A stretch of DNA of 64,000 nucleotides from positions 1,971,810 to 2,035,809 of the forward strand of contig NZ_CP046103.1 in the NCBI RefSeq assembly GCF_009707325.1. The letters run 5' to 3'. Each line of letters begins with the position of its first letter. Within the stretch, counting starts at the first letter, position 1. The notes below the pieces were generated by a model that ran no database searches, was not told the origin of the DNA, and saw only the letters and a list, made by a program, of their open reading frames with translations. Below, in pieces: positions 38,097-47,056 of the stretch. The position numbers and the translations under genes are program-made. This stretch comes from Pseudomonas sp. IB20 (GTDB lineage: Bacteria > Pseudomonadota > Gammaproteobacteria > Pseudomonadales > Pseudomonadaceae).

Positions 38097-38426
38097 TTAG
38101 TAGTAACGGTCGATGACTTTAACTTGCGAGTTGTCTTTGAAAGACGACCAGGCATTGTTAAGTGTGTCGAATACGTGCTCGATAAAGTTCTGGTCGGCGG
38201 CTGCTTTCTTGCCGACATAACCCTGGCCGCGGCGGTACATCTTCAGGCGCGCCGCCAGTTCACGGTTGTTTTTATCGAACTCTTCCTCAAGGGTATGGGG
38301 CGCCACGCAGTCGATATGGACTTGACCCGATTTTTCGACCCACAAGATATGGTCGTCGAGTGTGTCTTTCTGCGCTGCGAACATCTCAGCCAATTCATCG
38401 ATAGTGGGTTGGTTGTTCAGATTCAT
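38097..38426 (-). CDS. Conserved hypothetical protein
   Basis: A 109-residue soluble acidic protein (MNLNNQPTIDELAEMFAAQK...). AAGGGG lies 9 bases before the ATG, supporting it as a real gene. The middle has HIDCVAPHTLEEEFDKNNRE, and the C-terminus is basic (VKVIDRYY). I do not recognise a family; it looks like a small helical cytosolic protein. It has a long upstream region with no other gene. Confidence 0.7.
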   Translation of the reverse strand: MNLNNQPTIDELAEMFAAQKDTLDDHILWVEKSGQVHIDCVAPHTLEEEFDKNNRELAARLKMYRRGQGYVGKKAAADQNFIEHVFDTLNNAWSSFKDNSQVKVIDRYY

Positions 38427-38786
38427 GTGTAAGCCCCTTGACCAGTTGGCGATCTATCAGTTGATTCCGTTAAAACTGCTTAGTTGTCTCCGGCGTGGAA
38501 AACCGGGCGTCAGTGAGGGTCTGCCGAATACGGGCAGGGTCTTGAACCTGATGCATGTAGTCTTGCTGATGAACTGCTACGCAATGGTTTCATAACGAAG
38601 ACAAGCAGCGTTTGAGCTCCTTGTACCGATCCTTACAGGCCGGTCAGCTTCATCAATCTGCCTTGTGGGCAGTGCACATCCGGAAAAAACAGCTCGGCGG
38701 TCAGACGAGCTTGTTCAAAACGCTTGTTACCAACGCTCCCGATCCGGGAGACGTCTCGATAATGCAAGGACAAAAAGGTTACGTCA

Positions 38787-38826
38787 ACGATTATGTAGTG
38801 ATTTTTTATAGCACTACATAAATCGT
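38787..38826. promoter_or_regulatory. Inverted repeat, candidate operator or RNA hairpin
   Basis: ACGATTATGTAGTG (38787-38800) and CACTACATAAATCGT (38812-38826) are reverse complements apart from one extra A; the spacer is 11 AT-rich bases. A third GTAGTG follows at 38825. AT-rich compared with the surroundings. Confidence 0.5.
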
Positions 38827-38922
38827 AGTGGGGACGGGAGAATGCAGGAAAACGTGACTTGGGCGTCATTTTTTGTGCGGTTGGTCGAAGGGCCGGGGCG
38901 GTCGATTCAGCGATGGATTCCC

Positions 38923-39001
38923 TGTGGGAGCTTCTGCGATGGCGTGTATCAGTCAGCAAATGCTTGCCTGACACACCGCCATCGCAGGCAAGCCAGCTCC
39001 C
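38923..39001. repeat. REP pair
   Basis: TGTGGGAGCTTCTGCGATGGCG at the left and CGCCATCGCAGGCAAGCCAGC plus TCCCA at the right, inverted, with CAGTCAGCAAATGCTTGCCTG between. It lies just after the 3-prime end of the sirtuin locus. Confidence 0.8.
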
Positions 39002-39023
39002 ATATTTTTGATTTGCGGCGTTC

Positions 39024-39873
39024 TTACAGTCCCAGTCGCTCGACCAGCAACGGCAACAGCCGCTCGCATGAGGCCTCGATCTTCACCTGCAACAGCTCAT
39101 CCCCGCGCGTTTTGCCCAGGTTGATGGCAATGACCGGTTTGCCTTGCTCCACCATCGCCTTGCACAGGCGAAAAGCCGAATAGGCCATCAGCGAGGAGCC
39201 CACCACCAGTAAACCCTCAGCGTTCTGCACCGCAGCCATGGCCTTGGCCGCCGTCGCCTGGGCGACGTTTTCACCAAAAAATACCACGTCCGGTTTCAAC
39301 CGTTGGCCGTTGCAGTGCGGGCAGTGCGGGACTTGGAAGCGCTCCTCAAACGCGCGATCAAGCAGCGTATCGCCATCGGGTGCCTGCACGGCATCGACGC
39401 CGGCCAGGTACGGGTTCTGGTCTTCCATCACCCGTTGGATCACATCGCGCTCGCTGCGCTGCTGACAATCGAGGCACAGCACCCGGTGCAGGCTGCCGTG
39501 CAGTTCGATCACATCATGGCTGCCGGCCTGGTCATGCAAGGTATCGACGTTCTGCGTGATCAGCCCACTGATGCGCTCGCGTTGCTGCAGCGTTGCCAGC
39601 GCCAGATGCGCCTTGTTCGGCTGTGCAATGCGCACCCGTGGCCAACCCAGCATCGCCCTTGCCCAGTAACGACGCCGCGCGTGTGGGGGTGGCCAGGAAC
39701 TCCTGGTACATCATCGGCGCCTTGCCCCGGCGCACGCCTTCGCTGTCGCGATAATCCGGGATGCCCGAGGATGTGCTGATCCCCGCACCGGTCAAGACCA
39801 AAAAGCGCCGTTCAGCCATCGCCCGGTGCAGGGTGTCGAGGTGGTCCTCTTGGTGTTCCAGCGTGTCGAGCAT
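39024..39873 (-). pseudogene. Sir2-family NAD-dependent deacetylase, apparent frameshift
   Basis: A sirtuin of about 282 residues. The N-terminal frame (39873 down) holds the NAD-binding FLVLTGAGISTSSGIPDYRD. The C-terminal frame holds QNVDTLHDQAG, the catalytic ELHGSLH, two CxxC zinc pairs (CLDC, CPHC), KPDVVFFGE and VVGSSLMAYSA. Frames change at a run of five G (39685-39689): removing one gives ATPHARRRYWARAMLGWPR across the junction. If the base is an artefact, the protein is intact. It lies 8 bp after the CBS-domain gene. Confidence 0.85.
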
Positions 39874-39881
39874 GGGTTCCC

Positions 39882-40322
39882 CTATTCGCCGCGGATGTAC
39901 TGCTCCAGTTGCTTGATCAGGTCAGCCTGTTCGGCAATGGCTTCTTTCACCAAGTCACCAATGGACAGCAGGCCGATCAGCTTGCCATCTTCGACCACGG
40001 GCAAGTGGCGCAGGTGACCGTCCGTCATGATGTTCATGCACTTTTCGACACTCTGGTGCTTGTCGACCGTGATGACCGGCGAACTCATGATTTCACTCAC
40101 GGCCGTTGTCGCGGAAGAGCGGCCCTTGAGGATCAGCTTGCGCGCGTAGTCGCGCTCACTGATCACCCCCACGACCTTACCTTCGTCCACAACCGGCAAG
40201 GCCCCGACGTTTTTGGCTGCCATCTGGATCAATGCCTCCATCACCGTCTGGTGCGACTTGATGGTGTGGACCTCCTGGTTTTTCTGGTCCTTGGCTTTGA
40301 GCACTTGTGCGACGGTTTTCAT
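39882..40322 (-). CDS. CBS-domain protein
   Basis: A 146-residue soluble protein built of two CBS domains (about 10-65 and 75-135). It carries VMEALIQMAAKNVGALPVVD and GVISERDYARKLILKG in the first, and VEKCMNIMTDGHLRHLPVVE and GLLSIGDLVKE in the second. Paired CBS domains bind adenine nucleotides or SAM. Start 40322 (MKTVAQV) has GGAGTGG upstream. It probably shares a transcript with the sirtuin gene. Confidence 0.88.
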   Translation of the reverse strand: MKTVAQVLKAKDQKNQEVHTIKSHQTVMEALIQMAAKNVGALPVVDEGKVVGVISERDYARKLILKGRSSATTAVSEIMSSPVITVDKHQSVEKCMNIMTDGHLRHLPVVEDGKLIGLLSIGDLVKEAIAEQADLIKQLEQYIRGE

Positions 40323-40454
40323 GGCGGCCACTCCGGTGTTGTTGTTAGGTAGTCAGCAGGTCCTCTACAGAATCCTAGACGGCCCACGCCGGAACAAGGC
40401 CCAAAGCGGCATTAAACCCGTCGAAAAACGTCATTCTCTGGATTTATTCAACGT

Positions 40455-42404
40455 TTACCCGGCGTTTGTCGGTTTTTTTGCCCGCTTGGGCGTGCCTGTC
40501 GCCTTGCGGGGTGCGGCCTTGCGTTTGTTTTTCCACGGCGTGGCGCCTCGGACAGCGGGGCTGGCCGGGCCGGTGATGGTCATGCGCATGCCATTGCAGC
40601 GCGCCACTTGTTTACTCATCCACGCCGCCTGCTTGGCGACGAACTCCTCCAGGCTCATTTCACCGCTCTGCACCATGTCCAGCGCCTGTTCCCAGATCGC
40701 GGTGGTACCCGGGTCGGCGATGGCGCGTGGCACTGCGTCGATCAGGCTGAACGCCGCCGCAGTAGCTGACAGCGCCTTGCCGTTCTTCACCAGATAACCC
40801 CTGTCCAATAGGCCTTGGATGATACCGGCGCGCGTCGCTTCGGTACCGATGCCGGTGGTGTCCTTGAGTTTTTGCTTGAGCAGCGGGTCTTCCACCAGTT
40901 TGGCGACGTTTTTCATCGCCTTGATCAAGTCGCCTTCGGTGAACGGCTTGGGCGGCTGCGTCCACAGGTCCTTGAGGTTGACCTTGGCCACCGTGTAATC
41001 CTGGCCCTGAATCAGCGTCGGCAAGGCTTGCGGCGCGGGTGCCTCGCGCCCCTTTGCCGGTGCCAGCGCTTCGGGCAAGGCGCGTTTCCAGCCTGGTTCG
41101 ATGATGACTTTGCCCACCGCACGCAAGGCTTGGCCGGCGCAGTCGAAATCCGCCTGGGTGCGATCGTATTCATGGTTGGGCAGGAACTGCGCCAGGTAGC
41201 GCGCGCGAATCAGGGTGTAGACCGCGCGATGTTTGCCGGTGAGCTGCCCGACGTCCTTGCCGGCGCCTGTAGGAATGATGCCGTGGTGCGCGCTGACTTT
41301 GGCGTCGTTCCACGCCCGCGAACGGCGCTGGGCATCAATATGCGGCATCAGCTCGTTCACCGCCGCATCCGCGCGGCCCAGCGCGGCGAGGATTTTCGGC
41401 GCGTCACTGTGCTGGCTTAACGGCAGGTAGCCGCAATCGCTGCGCGGGTAGGTGATGACCTTGTGGGTTTCATAGAGCGATTGGGCGATATCCAGGGTTT
41501 CTTGGGCGCCGAGCCCGAGTTTCTTGGAGCAGATTTCCTGCAGGGTGCCGAGGTCGAAGGGCAGGGGCGCCACCTCGCGCATGCGTTCGGTACGCAGCTT
41601 CACCAGCCGCGCGGTGGCAGCGTTGCGCATGGCGTCGGCAGCGTCGCGAGCCAGCTGCGGGTTAAGGCAGCGGCCCTGGTCGTCACAGGCATCCTCCATG
41701 GCGCGCCATTGGGCGGTGAAGGTCATACGCTCATGGCGCAGGTCCACATCGATGGCCCAGTAAGCCACCGGCACAAAGTCGGCGATGCTGCGGTCGCGGT
41801 CCACCACCAGGCGCAAGGTTGGGGTTTGCACCCGACCCACCGGCAGCACGCCTTGATAGCCGGATTGGCGCCCGAGCAGGGTGAACAGGCGGCTCATGTT
41901 CATGCCGATCAGCCAGTCGGCGCGGGAACGGCCCAGGGCCGAGTGGTACAGGCTGAAAGTTTCGGCGCCCGGTTTGAGCGCGGCCAGGGCCTTGCGGATG
42001 GACGCGTCATCCAGCGCCGACAGCCACAGCCGCTGGATCGGGCCGCGATAACGGCAATGCTCCACCAGCTCACGGGCGATCATCTCGCCCTCACGGTCGG
42101 CGTCGGTGGCGATCACCAGTTCCTGGGCTTCGCCCAGCAAACGCTTGACCGCCTTGAACTGGCTGGCGGTCTTGGGCTTGACCTGCATCTTCCATTTTTC
42201 CGGAACGATGGGCAGGTCGGCCAGCACCCAGCGTTTGTATTTGGCGTCGTACGCATCGGGCGGGGCGGTTTCCAGCAGGTGGCCGATGCACCAGGTGACT
42301 GTGACGCCATTACCCACCCAGCAACCGTCGCCGCGCCGGCTGGCGCCGAGCACGGCCGCGATATCTTTGGCCTGGGAGGGTTTTTCACAGAGGTACAGCC
42401 GCAT
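40455..42404 (-). CDS. topB: DNA topoisomerase III
   Basis: A 649-residue type IA topoisomerase that relaxes and decatenates DNA through a transient 5-prime phosphotyrosine. It opens MRLYLCEKPSQAKDIAAVLG with the TOPRIM acidic motif ATDADREGEMIARELV. The catalytic Tyr lies in VITYPRSDCGYLP. The C-terminus is Lys-rich (KNKRKAAPRKATG) without zinc fingers, the TopB form. Length fits E. coli TopB (653). Two further in-frame starts lie within 9 bp upstream and none has a clear Shine-Dalgarno, so the start may vary by three residues. Confidence 0.94.
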   Translation of the reverse strand: MRLYLCEKPSQAKDIAAVLGASRRGDGCWVGNGVTVTWCIGHLLETAPPDAYDAKYKRWVLADLPIVPEKWKMQVKPKTASQFKAVKRLLGEAQELVIATDADREGEMIARELVEHCRYRGPIQRLWLSALDDASIRKALAALKPGAETFSLYHSALGRSRADWLIGMNMSRLFTLLGRQSGYQGVLPVGRVQTPTLRLVVDRDRSIADFVPVAYWAIDVDLRHERMTFTAQWRAMEDACDDQGRCLNPQLARDAADAMRNAATARLVKLRTERMREVAPLPFDLGTLQEICSKKLGLGAQETLDIAQSLYETHKVITYPRSDCGYLPLSQHSDAPKILAALGRADAAVNELMPHIDAQRRSRAWNDAKVSAHHGIIPTGAGKDVGQLTGKHRAVYTLIRARYLAQFLPNHEYDRTQADFDCAGQALRAVGKVIIEPGWKRALPEALAPAKGREAPAPQALPTLIQGQDYTVAKVNLKDLWTQPPKPFTEGDLIKAMKNVAKLVEDPLLKQKLKDTTGIGTEATRAGIIQGLLDRGYLVKNGKALSATAAAFSLIDAVPRAIADPGTTAIWEQALDMVQSGEMSLEEFVAKQAAWMSKQVARCNGMRMTITGPASPAVRGATPWKNKRKAAPRKATGTPKRAKKPTNAG

Positions 42405-42498
42405 GGTCATCACATCAGATCAGGTTGATGCCTTGCAGGATGCTGAGTCAGAAGGATTTGAGCAACCACTATCTGTATGGATGTACAGCTTTAAGTTT

Positions 42499-42554
42499 CA
42501 AGCTACAAGCTGCAAGTAGAGGCCGATCAGCTCCTACTTGCCGCTTGCAGCTTG
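42499..42554. repeat. Imperfect inverted repeat between topB and the MHS transporter gene
   Basis: CAAGCTACAAGCTGCAAGTAG's 21 positions at 42499-42519 pair with 42534-42554 at 19 of 21 positions. It has the AAGCTGCAAGC character common in Pseudomonas intergenic hairpins. No T-run. Confidence 0.7.
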
Positions 42555-42569
42555 CCCCTTGAAGCTGAC

Positions 42570-44192
42570 TCAGTTGTTATCGATGTCCACATGCCGAGTT
42601 TCTTTGAGGCAGAACAACCCCACGATCAAACTCACCCCGGTCACCACCACTGGGTACCACAGGCCATAGAAAATATCGCCGGTGTATACCACCAAGGCAA
42701 ACGACACAGTCGGCAGGAACCCGCCAAACCAACCGTTACCGATGTGGTAAGGCAGCGACATCGAGGTGTAGCGGATGCGCGTCGGGAACAGTTCCACCAT
42801 CAGTGCCGCCAGTGGGCCGTAGCACATGGCGGCGATCAGGATCAGCACCACGATCAGTACCACCACCATCACCTTGTTGACCTGAGCCACATCCGCCGAA
42901 GTCGGGTAGCCGGCCAATGTCACTGCGCCGCGCAGGGCCGCTTCGTCGAAACCGTCGATGCGCACATCACCCACGCTCACCTGCACTGGGCTGCCCGCTG
43001 GCGCGGCGCTGCTGCTGTACGGCAGGCCTTGCTTGACCAGGAAGGTCTTGACCTTGTCGCAGGGGCTGTCAAACCGCGCCTTGCCCACCGGGTCGAACTG
43101 GAAGGTGCACGTGGCCGGGTCCGCCAGTACAGTTATCGGTGCCTGACGGCTGGCCTGGTCCATCGCCGGGTTGGTGTAGTGCGCCAGGCCCTTGAAGATC
43201 GGGAAGTACAGCGCGGTCGCCAGCAGCAGGCCGAGCATCAGCACCGGCTTGCGACCGACCTTGTCCGACAGCCAGCCAAACAGAATAAAGAACGGCGCGC
43301 CGATCACCACGCTGATGATCAACAGCATGTTGGCCAGGGCCGGGTCCATCCTCAGGAATTGGGTGAGGAAGAACAGCACATAGAACTGCGCCGCGTAGAA
43401 AGTCACCGCTTGCCCACCGTTGATGCTGAACAGCGCAATCAGCACCACCTTGAGGTTTTCCCATTTGCCGAAAGACTCGCGGATCGGTGACTTGCTGGCC
43501 TTGCCTTCTTCTTTCATTTTCAAGAAAGCCGGCGACTCATGCAGGCTCATGCGGATCCAGGTGGAAATGCCCAGCAGCACGATGGAAAACAGGAACGGAA
43601 TGCGCCAGCCCCAGACTTCGAACTGGTCGCCGGTGAAGTAACGGCAGGCCAGCACCACCAGCAACGACAGCAACAGGCCGAGGGTGGCGGTGGATTGAAT
43701 CCAGCTGGTGTGCAAGCCGCGTTTGCCGGCCGGCGCGTGTTCGGCCACATAAGTGGCTGCACCGCCGTATTCACCGCCCAACGCCAGGCCTTGCAGCATA
43801 CGCAGCACGATCAGGATGACCGGCGCGGCAATGCCAATGCTGGCGTAGGTCGGCAACAGCCCGACACAGAACGTGGCCACGCCCATCAGGATGATGGTGA
43901 CGAGAAAAGTGTACTTGCGCCCGATCATGTCGCCCAGGCGGCCGAACACCAGCGCGCCGAACGGGCGCACCACAAAGCCGGCCGCAAAGGCCATCAAGGC
44001 AAAGATAAACGCCGTGGTGTCGTTGACCCCAGCAAAGAATTGCTTGCTGATCACCGCCGCCAGGGCGCCGTAGAGGAAAAAGTCATACCACTCGAACACC
44101 GTCCCCAGGGACGAGGCGAAGATGACTTTTCTTGATTCGCTGCCGGTGCTCGCGCTGACGGCCGAGCCCAGGGGTTGAGCATGTTCTGACAT
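42570..44192 (-). CDS. MFS transporter, metabolite:H+ symporter (MHS) family
   Basis: A 540-residue transporter with 12 helices and MHS-family markers: SSLGTVFEWYDFFLYGALA (helix 1), FGALVFGRLGDMIGRKYTFL (motif A) and GLALGGEYGGAATYVAEHAP. It is about 100 residues longer than ProP or ShiA because of an extra extracytoplasmic loop between helices 8 and 9 (roughly residues 335-425) with two Cys (CTFQFD, SPCDKVK). It lies 65 bp after the GMC oxidoreductase gene and probably brings in that enzyme's substrate or a relative. Confidence 0.88.
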   Translation of the reverse strand: MSEHAQPLGSAVSASTGSESRKVIFASSLGTVFEWYDFFLYGALAAVISKQFFAGVNDTTAFIFALMAFAAGFVVRPFGALVFGRLGDMIGRKYTFLVTIILMGVATFCVGLLPTYASIGIAAPVILIVLRMLQGLALGGEYGGAATYVAEHAPAGKRGLHTSWIQSTATLGLLLSLLVVLACRYFTGDQFEVWGWRIPFLFSIVLLGISTWIRMSLHESPAFLKMKEEGKASKSPIRESFGKWENLKVVLIALFSINGGQAVTFYAAQFYVLFFLTQFLRMDPALANMLLIISVVIGAPFFILFGWLSDKVGRKPVLMLGLLLATALYFPIFKGLAHYTNPAMDQASRQAPITVLADPATCTFQFDPVGKARFDSPCDKVKTFLVKQGLPYSSSAAPAGSPVQVSVGDVRIDGFDEAALRGAVTLAGYPTSADVAQVNKVMVVVLIVVLILIAAMCYGPLAALMVELFPTRIRYTSMSLPYHIGNGWFGGFLPTVSFALVVYTGDIFYGLWYPVVVTGVSLIVGLFCLKETRHVDIDNN

Positions 44193-44257
44193 CGGGTAAC
44201 CCTCACAGTGATTATTTATTGTTGTTCCACTGTCGGCGCCGGGTGCGGCGCCGCTAT

Positions 44258-45904
44258 TCAGATTGCATGAACCGTTTCTTTCTGCGGGGCGAGGCTCCTT
44301 GTGTTCGGCGAAAGGATCAACTGCGCGGCTTTCTCCGCAATCATCAGTGTCGGTGAGCAGGTGTTGCCGGACGTGATGCGTGGCATCACCGAGGCATCGG
44401 CGATACGCAGGCCCGGCACGCCATGCACGCGCAGTTGGGCATCGACCACCGCGTCTTTGTCGCTGCCCATGCGGCAGGTGCCCACCGGATGGAAGATCGT
44501 CGTGCCGATACGCGCGGCGGCTTCGTGCAGTTGCTCTTCGGTTTGCAGTGAATCGCCCGGCAGGTATTCCACCGGTTTGAATTGGCTCAAGGCGGGTGCG
44601 GCCACGATGCGCCGAGTCAGGCGGATCGCATCGGCAGCGACTCGCAGATCTTCCGGATGGCTGAGGTAGTTGGGCCGAATCAACGGTGCATCCGCCGGGT
44701 TGGCGGAGCGAATATCGATACGGCCACGGCTTTGTGGGCGCAGGTCGCAGACCGAAGCGGTAAACGCCGGGAACGCGTGCAAAGGTTCGCCAAAGCGCTC
44801 CAGGGACAACGGCTGCACATGGTATTCAAGGTTGGCCGAGGTCTGTTCCGGGCCGGAGCGGGCAAACGCGCCGAGCTGGCTGGGCGCCATCGACAGCGGG
44901 CCGCTGCGGTCATACAGGTAGCGCAGGCCCATGCCCATCTTGCCCCACACGGTGCCCGCGATCTGGTTCAGGGTGCGCGCGTTTTCCAGTTTGTAGATCA
45001 GCCGCAATTGCAGGTGATCCTGCAGGTTGCCGCCCACGCCCGGCAGTTCGTGCACCACGTCGATGCCCAACGGCTTGAGCACGTTGGAGGGGCCGATCCC
45101 TGAGCGTTGGAGGATGCCCGGCGAGCCCACGGAACCGGCGCACAGCACGATTTCCTTGCGCGCTTTCCAGCTCATCTGTTGGCCGTTTTGACGCCCGAGC
45201 ACGTTGCAGGCGCGGCCGTTTTCCAGCGCCACGCGGTCCACTTCGACGTCGGTCAGCACGGTCAGGTTGGGCCGCTGGCGGATCGGCTTGAGAAACGCCT
45301 TGGCCGCGTTCCAACGCACTCCGGCCTTCTGGTTGACTTGGAAGTAGCCGCAGCCTTCGTTATCGCCCCTGTTGAAGTCGCTGATCGGCGCGATACCGCT
45401 TTGCGCCGCCGCGTCGCGAAAGGCATCCAGGATCGGCCAGTGCAGGCGCTGTTGCTCAACGCGCCACTCGCCGCCATCGCTGTGAAATTCCGAGCTGCCG
45501 GCAAAATGGTTTTCGCTCTGCTTGAACAACGGCAGCACATCGTTCCAGGCCCAACCCGGGTTGCCCTGGGCCGCCCAACCGTCGTAATCCTGGGCCTGGC
45601 CGCGCATATAGATCATGCCGTTGATCGACGAACAGCCGCCCAGCACCTTGCCGCGTGGGTAACTCAGCGCACGGCCTTGCAGGCCTTCCTGGGCTTCGGT
45701 CTTGAAGCACCAGTCGGTGCGCGGGTTACCGATGCAGAACAGGTAGCCGACGGGGATATGGATCCAGGGGTAATTGTCGCGGCCACCGGCTTCGAGTAGC
45801 AGCACGCGATTGGCGGGGTTGGCGGACAGTCGATTGGCCAGCAAGCAGCCTGCGGGGCCGGCGCCTACTACCACGTAATCGTATTCAGCAGCTGCAATGG
45901 GCAT
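44258..45904 (-). CDS. GMC-family FAD oxidoreductase (choline/alcohol dehydrogenase-like)
   Basis: A 548-residue flavoenzyme. The FAD dinucleotide loop is VVVGAGPAGCLLANRLS at the N-terminus. GMC signature 1 appears around YPRGKVLGGCSSINGMIYMRG and signature 2 as GSVGSPGILQRSGIGP. Active-site residues are the His in FHPVGTCRMG and the Asn in ITSGNTCSPTLMIAEKAA. Members oxidise choline, medium-chain or aromatic alcohols; no betaine genes lie nearby, so choline is not favoured. It forms an operon with the MHS transporter and is divergent from a LysR gene. Confidence 0.9.
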   Translation of the reverse strand: MPIAAAEYDYVVVGAGPAGCLLANRLSANPANRVLLLEAGGRDNYPWIHIPVGYLFCIGNPRTDWCFKTEAQEGLQGRALSYPRGKVLGGCSSINGMIYMRGQAQDYDGWAAQGNPGWAWNDVLPLFKQSENHFAGSSEFHSDGGEWRVEQQRLHWPILDAFRDAAAQSGIAPISDFNRGDNEGCGYFQVNQKAGVRWNAAKAFLKPIRQRPNLTVLTDVEVDRVALENGRACNVLGRQNGQQMSWKARKEIVLCAGSVGSPGILQRSGIGPSNVLKPLGIDVVHELPGVGGNLQDHLQLRLIYKLENARTLNQIAGTVWGKMGMGLRYLYDRSGPLSMAPSQLGAFARSGPEQTSANLEYHVQPLSLERFGEPLHAFPAFTASVCDLRPQSRGRIDIRSANPADAPLIRPNYLSHPEDLRVAADAIRLTRRIVAAPALSQFKPVEYLPGDSLQTEEQLHEAAARIGTTIFHPVGTCRMGSDKDAVVDAQLRVHGVPGLRIADASVMPRITSGNTCSPTLMIAEKAAQLILSPNTRSLAPQKETVHAI

Positions 45905-46033
45905 CTGAGGTCTCGCTTGTTTTTCTTGTTGGCCCCATCCTAGTTGTTAGTTTTCGTCTTAAAAATGTTAGTTTTTACCCAGCTGCTGTGCGTTTTTAAA
46001 CAGCGCGGCTCAGGCTCTCGCATTGGAGGCGAC

Positions 46034-46927
46034 ATGTTCGACTGGAATGACCTGCGGTTTTTTCTCGAGTTGCAACGCAGCGGCCGCTTGATCACCGCCG
46101 CGCAGCGCCTGAAGACCACCCACGCCACTGTGGCCAGGCATATCGAGGCCATCGAGAAGAGCCTCGGCACTGCGCTGTTCGTGCAGCACGCTCAGGGCTA
46201 TGAGCTGACGCCCTCTGGCGAAGCCCTGCTCAAGCACGCCGAAGCCATGGAAAACGTCGCGCTGCTGGCTGAAGACGAACTCACTCATTCCGCTGCGCCG
46301 CTGGGCAAAATTCGCCTCGGTGTGGCCGAAGGTTTGGGTGTGATGTTCCTCGCCGGTCGCATGGGCGGGTTGTTCGACCGTTACCCGGGCTTGGAAGTGG
46401 AACTGGTGGCTGTGCCGCGCTTTGTCAGCATCCTCAACCGCGAAGCGGAAATCAGCATCCACCTGGAACGGCCCAGCGTCGACCAGTTGGTCACGCGCAA
46501 ACTCACCGATTACCGCCTGGCGCTCTACGCCAGCCGCGCCTATCTGGAGCGCAACCCGCCCATCGAGAAACGTGAAGACCTCGCCGTGCATGCGTGGATC
46601 GATTATGTGGATGACTTGCTGTTCAGCCAGGAATTGAAGTTCCTTAGCAGCTTCTGCCGCAACCCCAAGGTGGTGTTTCACAGCACTAGCGTGATTGCCC
46701 AGCACCAGGCGGCGCGTTCGGGTTTGGGCATCGCTGTGTTGCCGTGCTTTATGGCGGCGGGTGACCCGGATTTGGTGGCATTGCTGCCGGGGGAGGGGAT
46801 TGAGCGTAGCTACTGGATCAGCTCGCGCCGGGAGCTGCACAAGTCGGTGCGGTTGCGGGTGTTGTGGGATTACGTGGTGGAGTTGTGCGCGCGCGAGCAG
46901 GGGTTGCTGCTGGGCGAATCTCACTGA
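46034..46927 (+). CDS. LysR-family regulator, divergent from the GMC operon
   Basis: A 297-residue LysR regulator. The helix-turn-helix at about 1-60 reads MFDWNDLRFFLELQRSGRLI and LKTTHATVARHIEAIEKSLG; the effector domain is about 90-285. GGAGGCGAC precedes the ATG at 46034; an earlier in-frame ATG at 45944 adds hydrophobic residues with no ribosome binding site. It is separated by 129 bp from the divergent GMC gene, so it likely controls the GMC/MHS pair. Effector unknown. Confidence 0.88.
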   Translation: MFDWNDLRFFLELQRSGRLITAAQRLKTTHATVARHIEAIEKSLGTALFVQHAQGYELTPSGEALLKHAEAMENVALLAEDELTHSAAPLGKIRLGVAEGLGVMFLAGRMGGLFDRYPGLEVELVAVPRFVSILNREAEISIHLERPSVDQLVTRKLTDYRLALYASRAYLERNPPIEKREDLAVHAWIDYVDDLLFSQELKFLSSFCRNPKVVFHSTSVIAQHQAARSGLGIAVLPCFMAAGDPDLVALLPGEGIERSYWISSRRELHKSVRLRVLWDYVVELCAREQGLLLGESH

Positions 46928-46943
46928 GTAGGCCGGATCAAAA

Positions 46944-47018
46944 ATGTGGGAGCGGGCTTGCTCCCACAATTTTGACCGAGTTCTCGCGGTTTATCGCAGG
47001 CAAGCCAGCTCCCACATG
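46944..47018. repeat. REP elements (inverted array)
   Basis: A complete small hairpin GTGGGAGCGGGCTTGCTCCCAC, then a second unit in inverse form (ATCGCAGGCAAGCCAGCTCC CACA). It lies between convergent genes and can serve as a terminator. Confidence 0.85.
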
Positions 47019-47056
47019 GGCTCTGCGTTTACAGGACCCAAGGGGGCTCACTTACC

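Larger units (their letters stand above)
38427..39023. other. 597-bp gene-free interval
   Basis: No convincing gene. It holds a near-perfect inverted repeat at 38787-38826, a small CTCCCGATCCGGGAG hairpin near 38737, and a REP pair at 38923-39001. A 69-codon frame at 38612-38821 has no ribosome binding site or family likeness. Confidence 0.7.

Noticed and set aside
38612..38821. 69-codon frame in the gene-free gap
   Set aside because: No ribosome binding site, ends in the inverted repeat, no recognisable domain.
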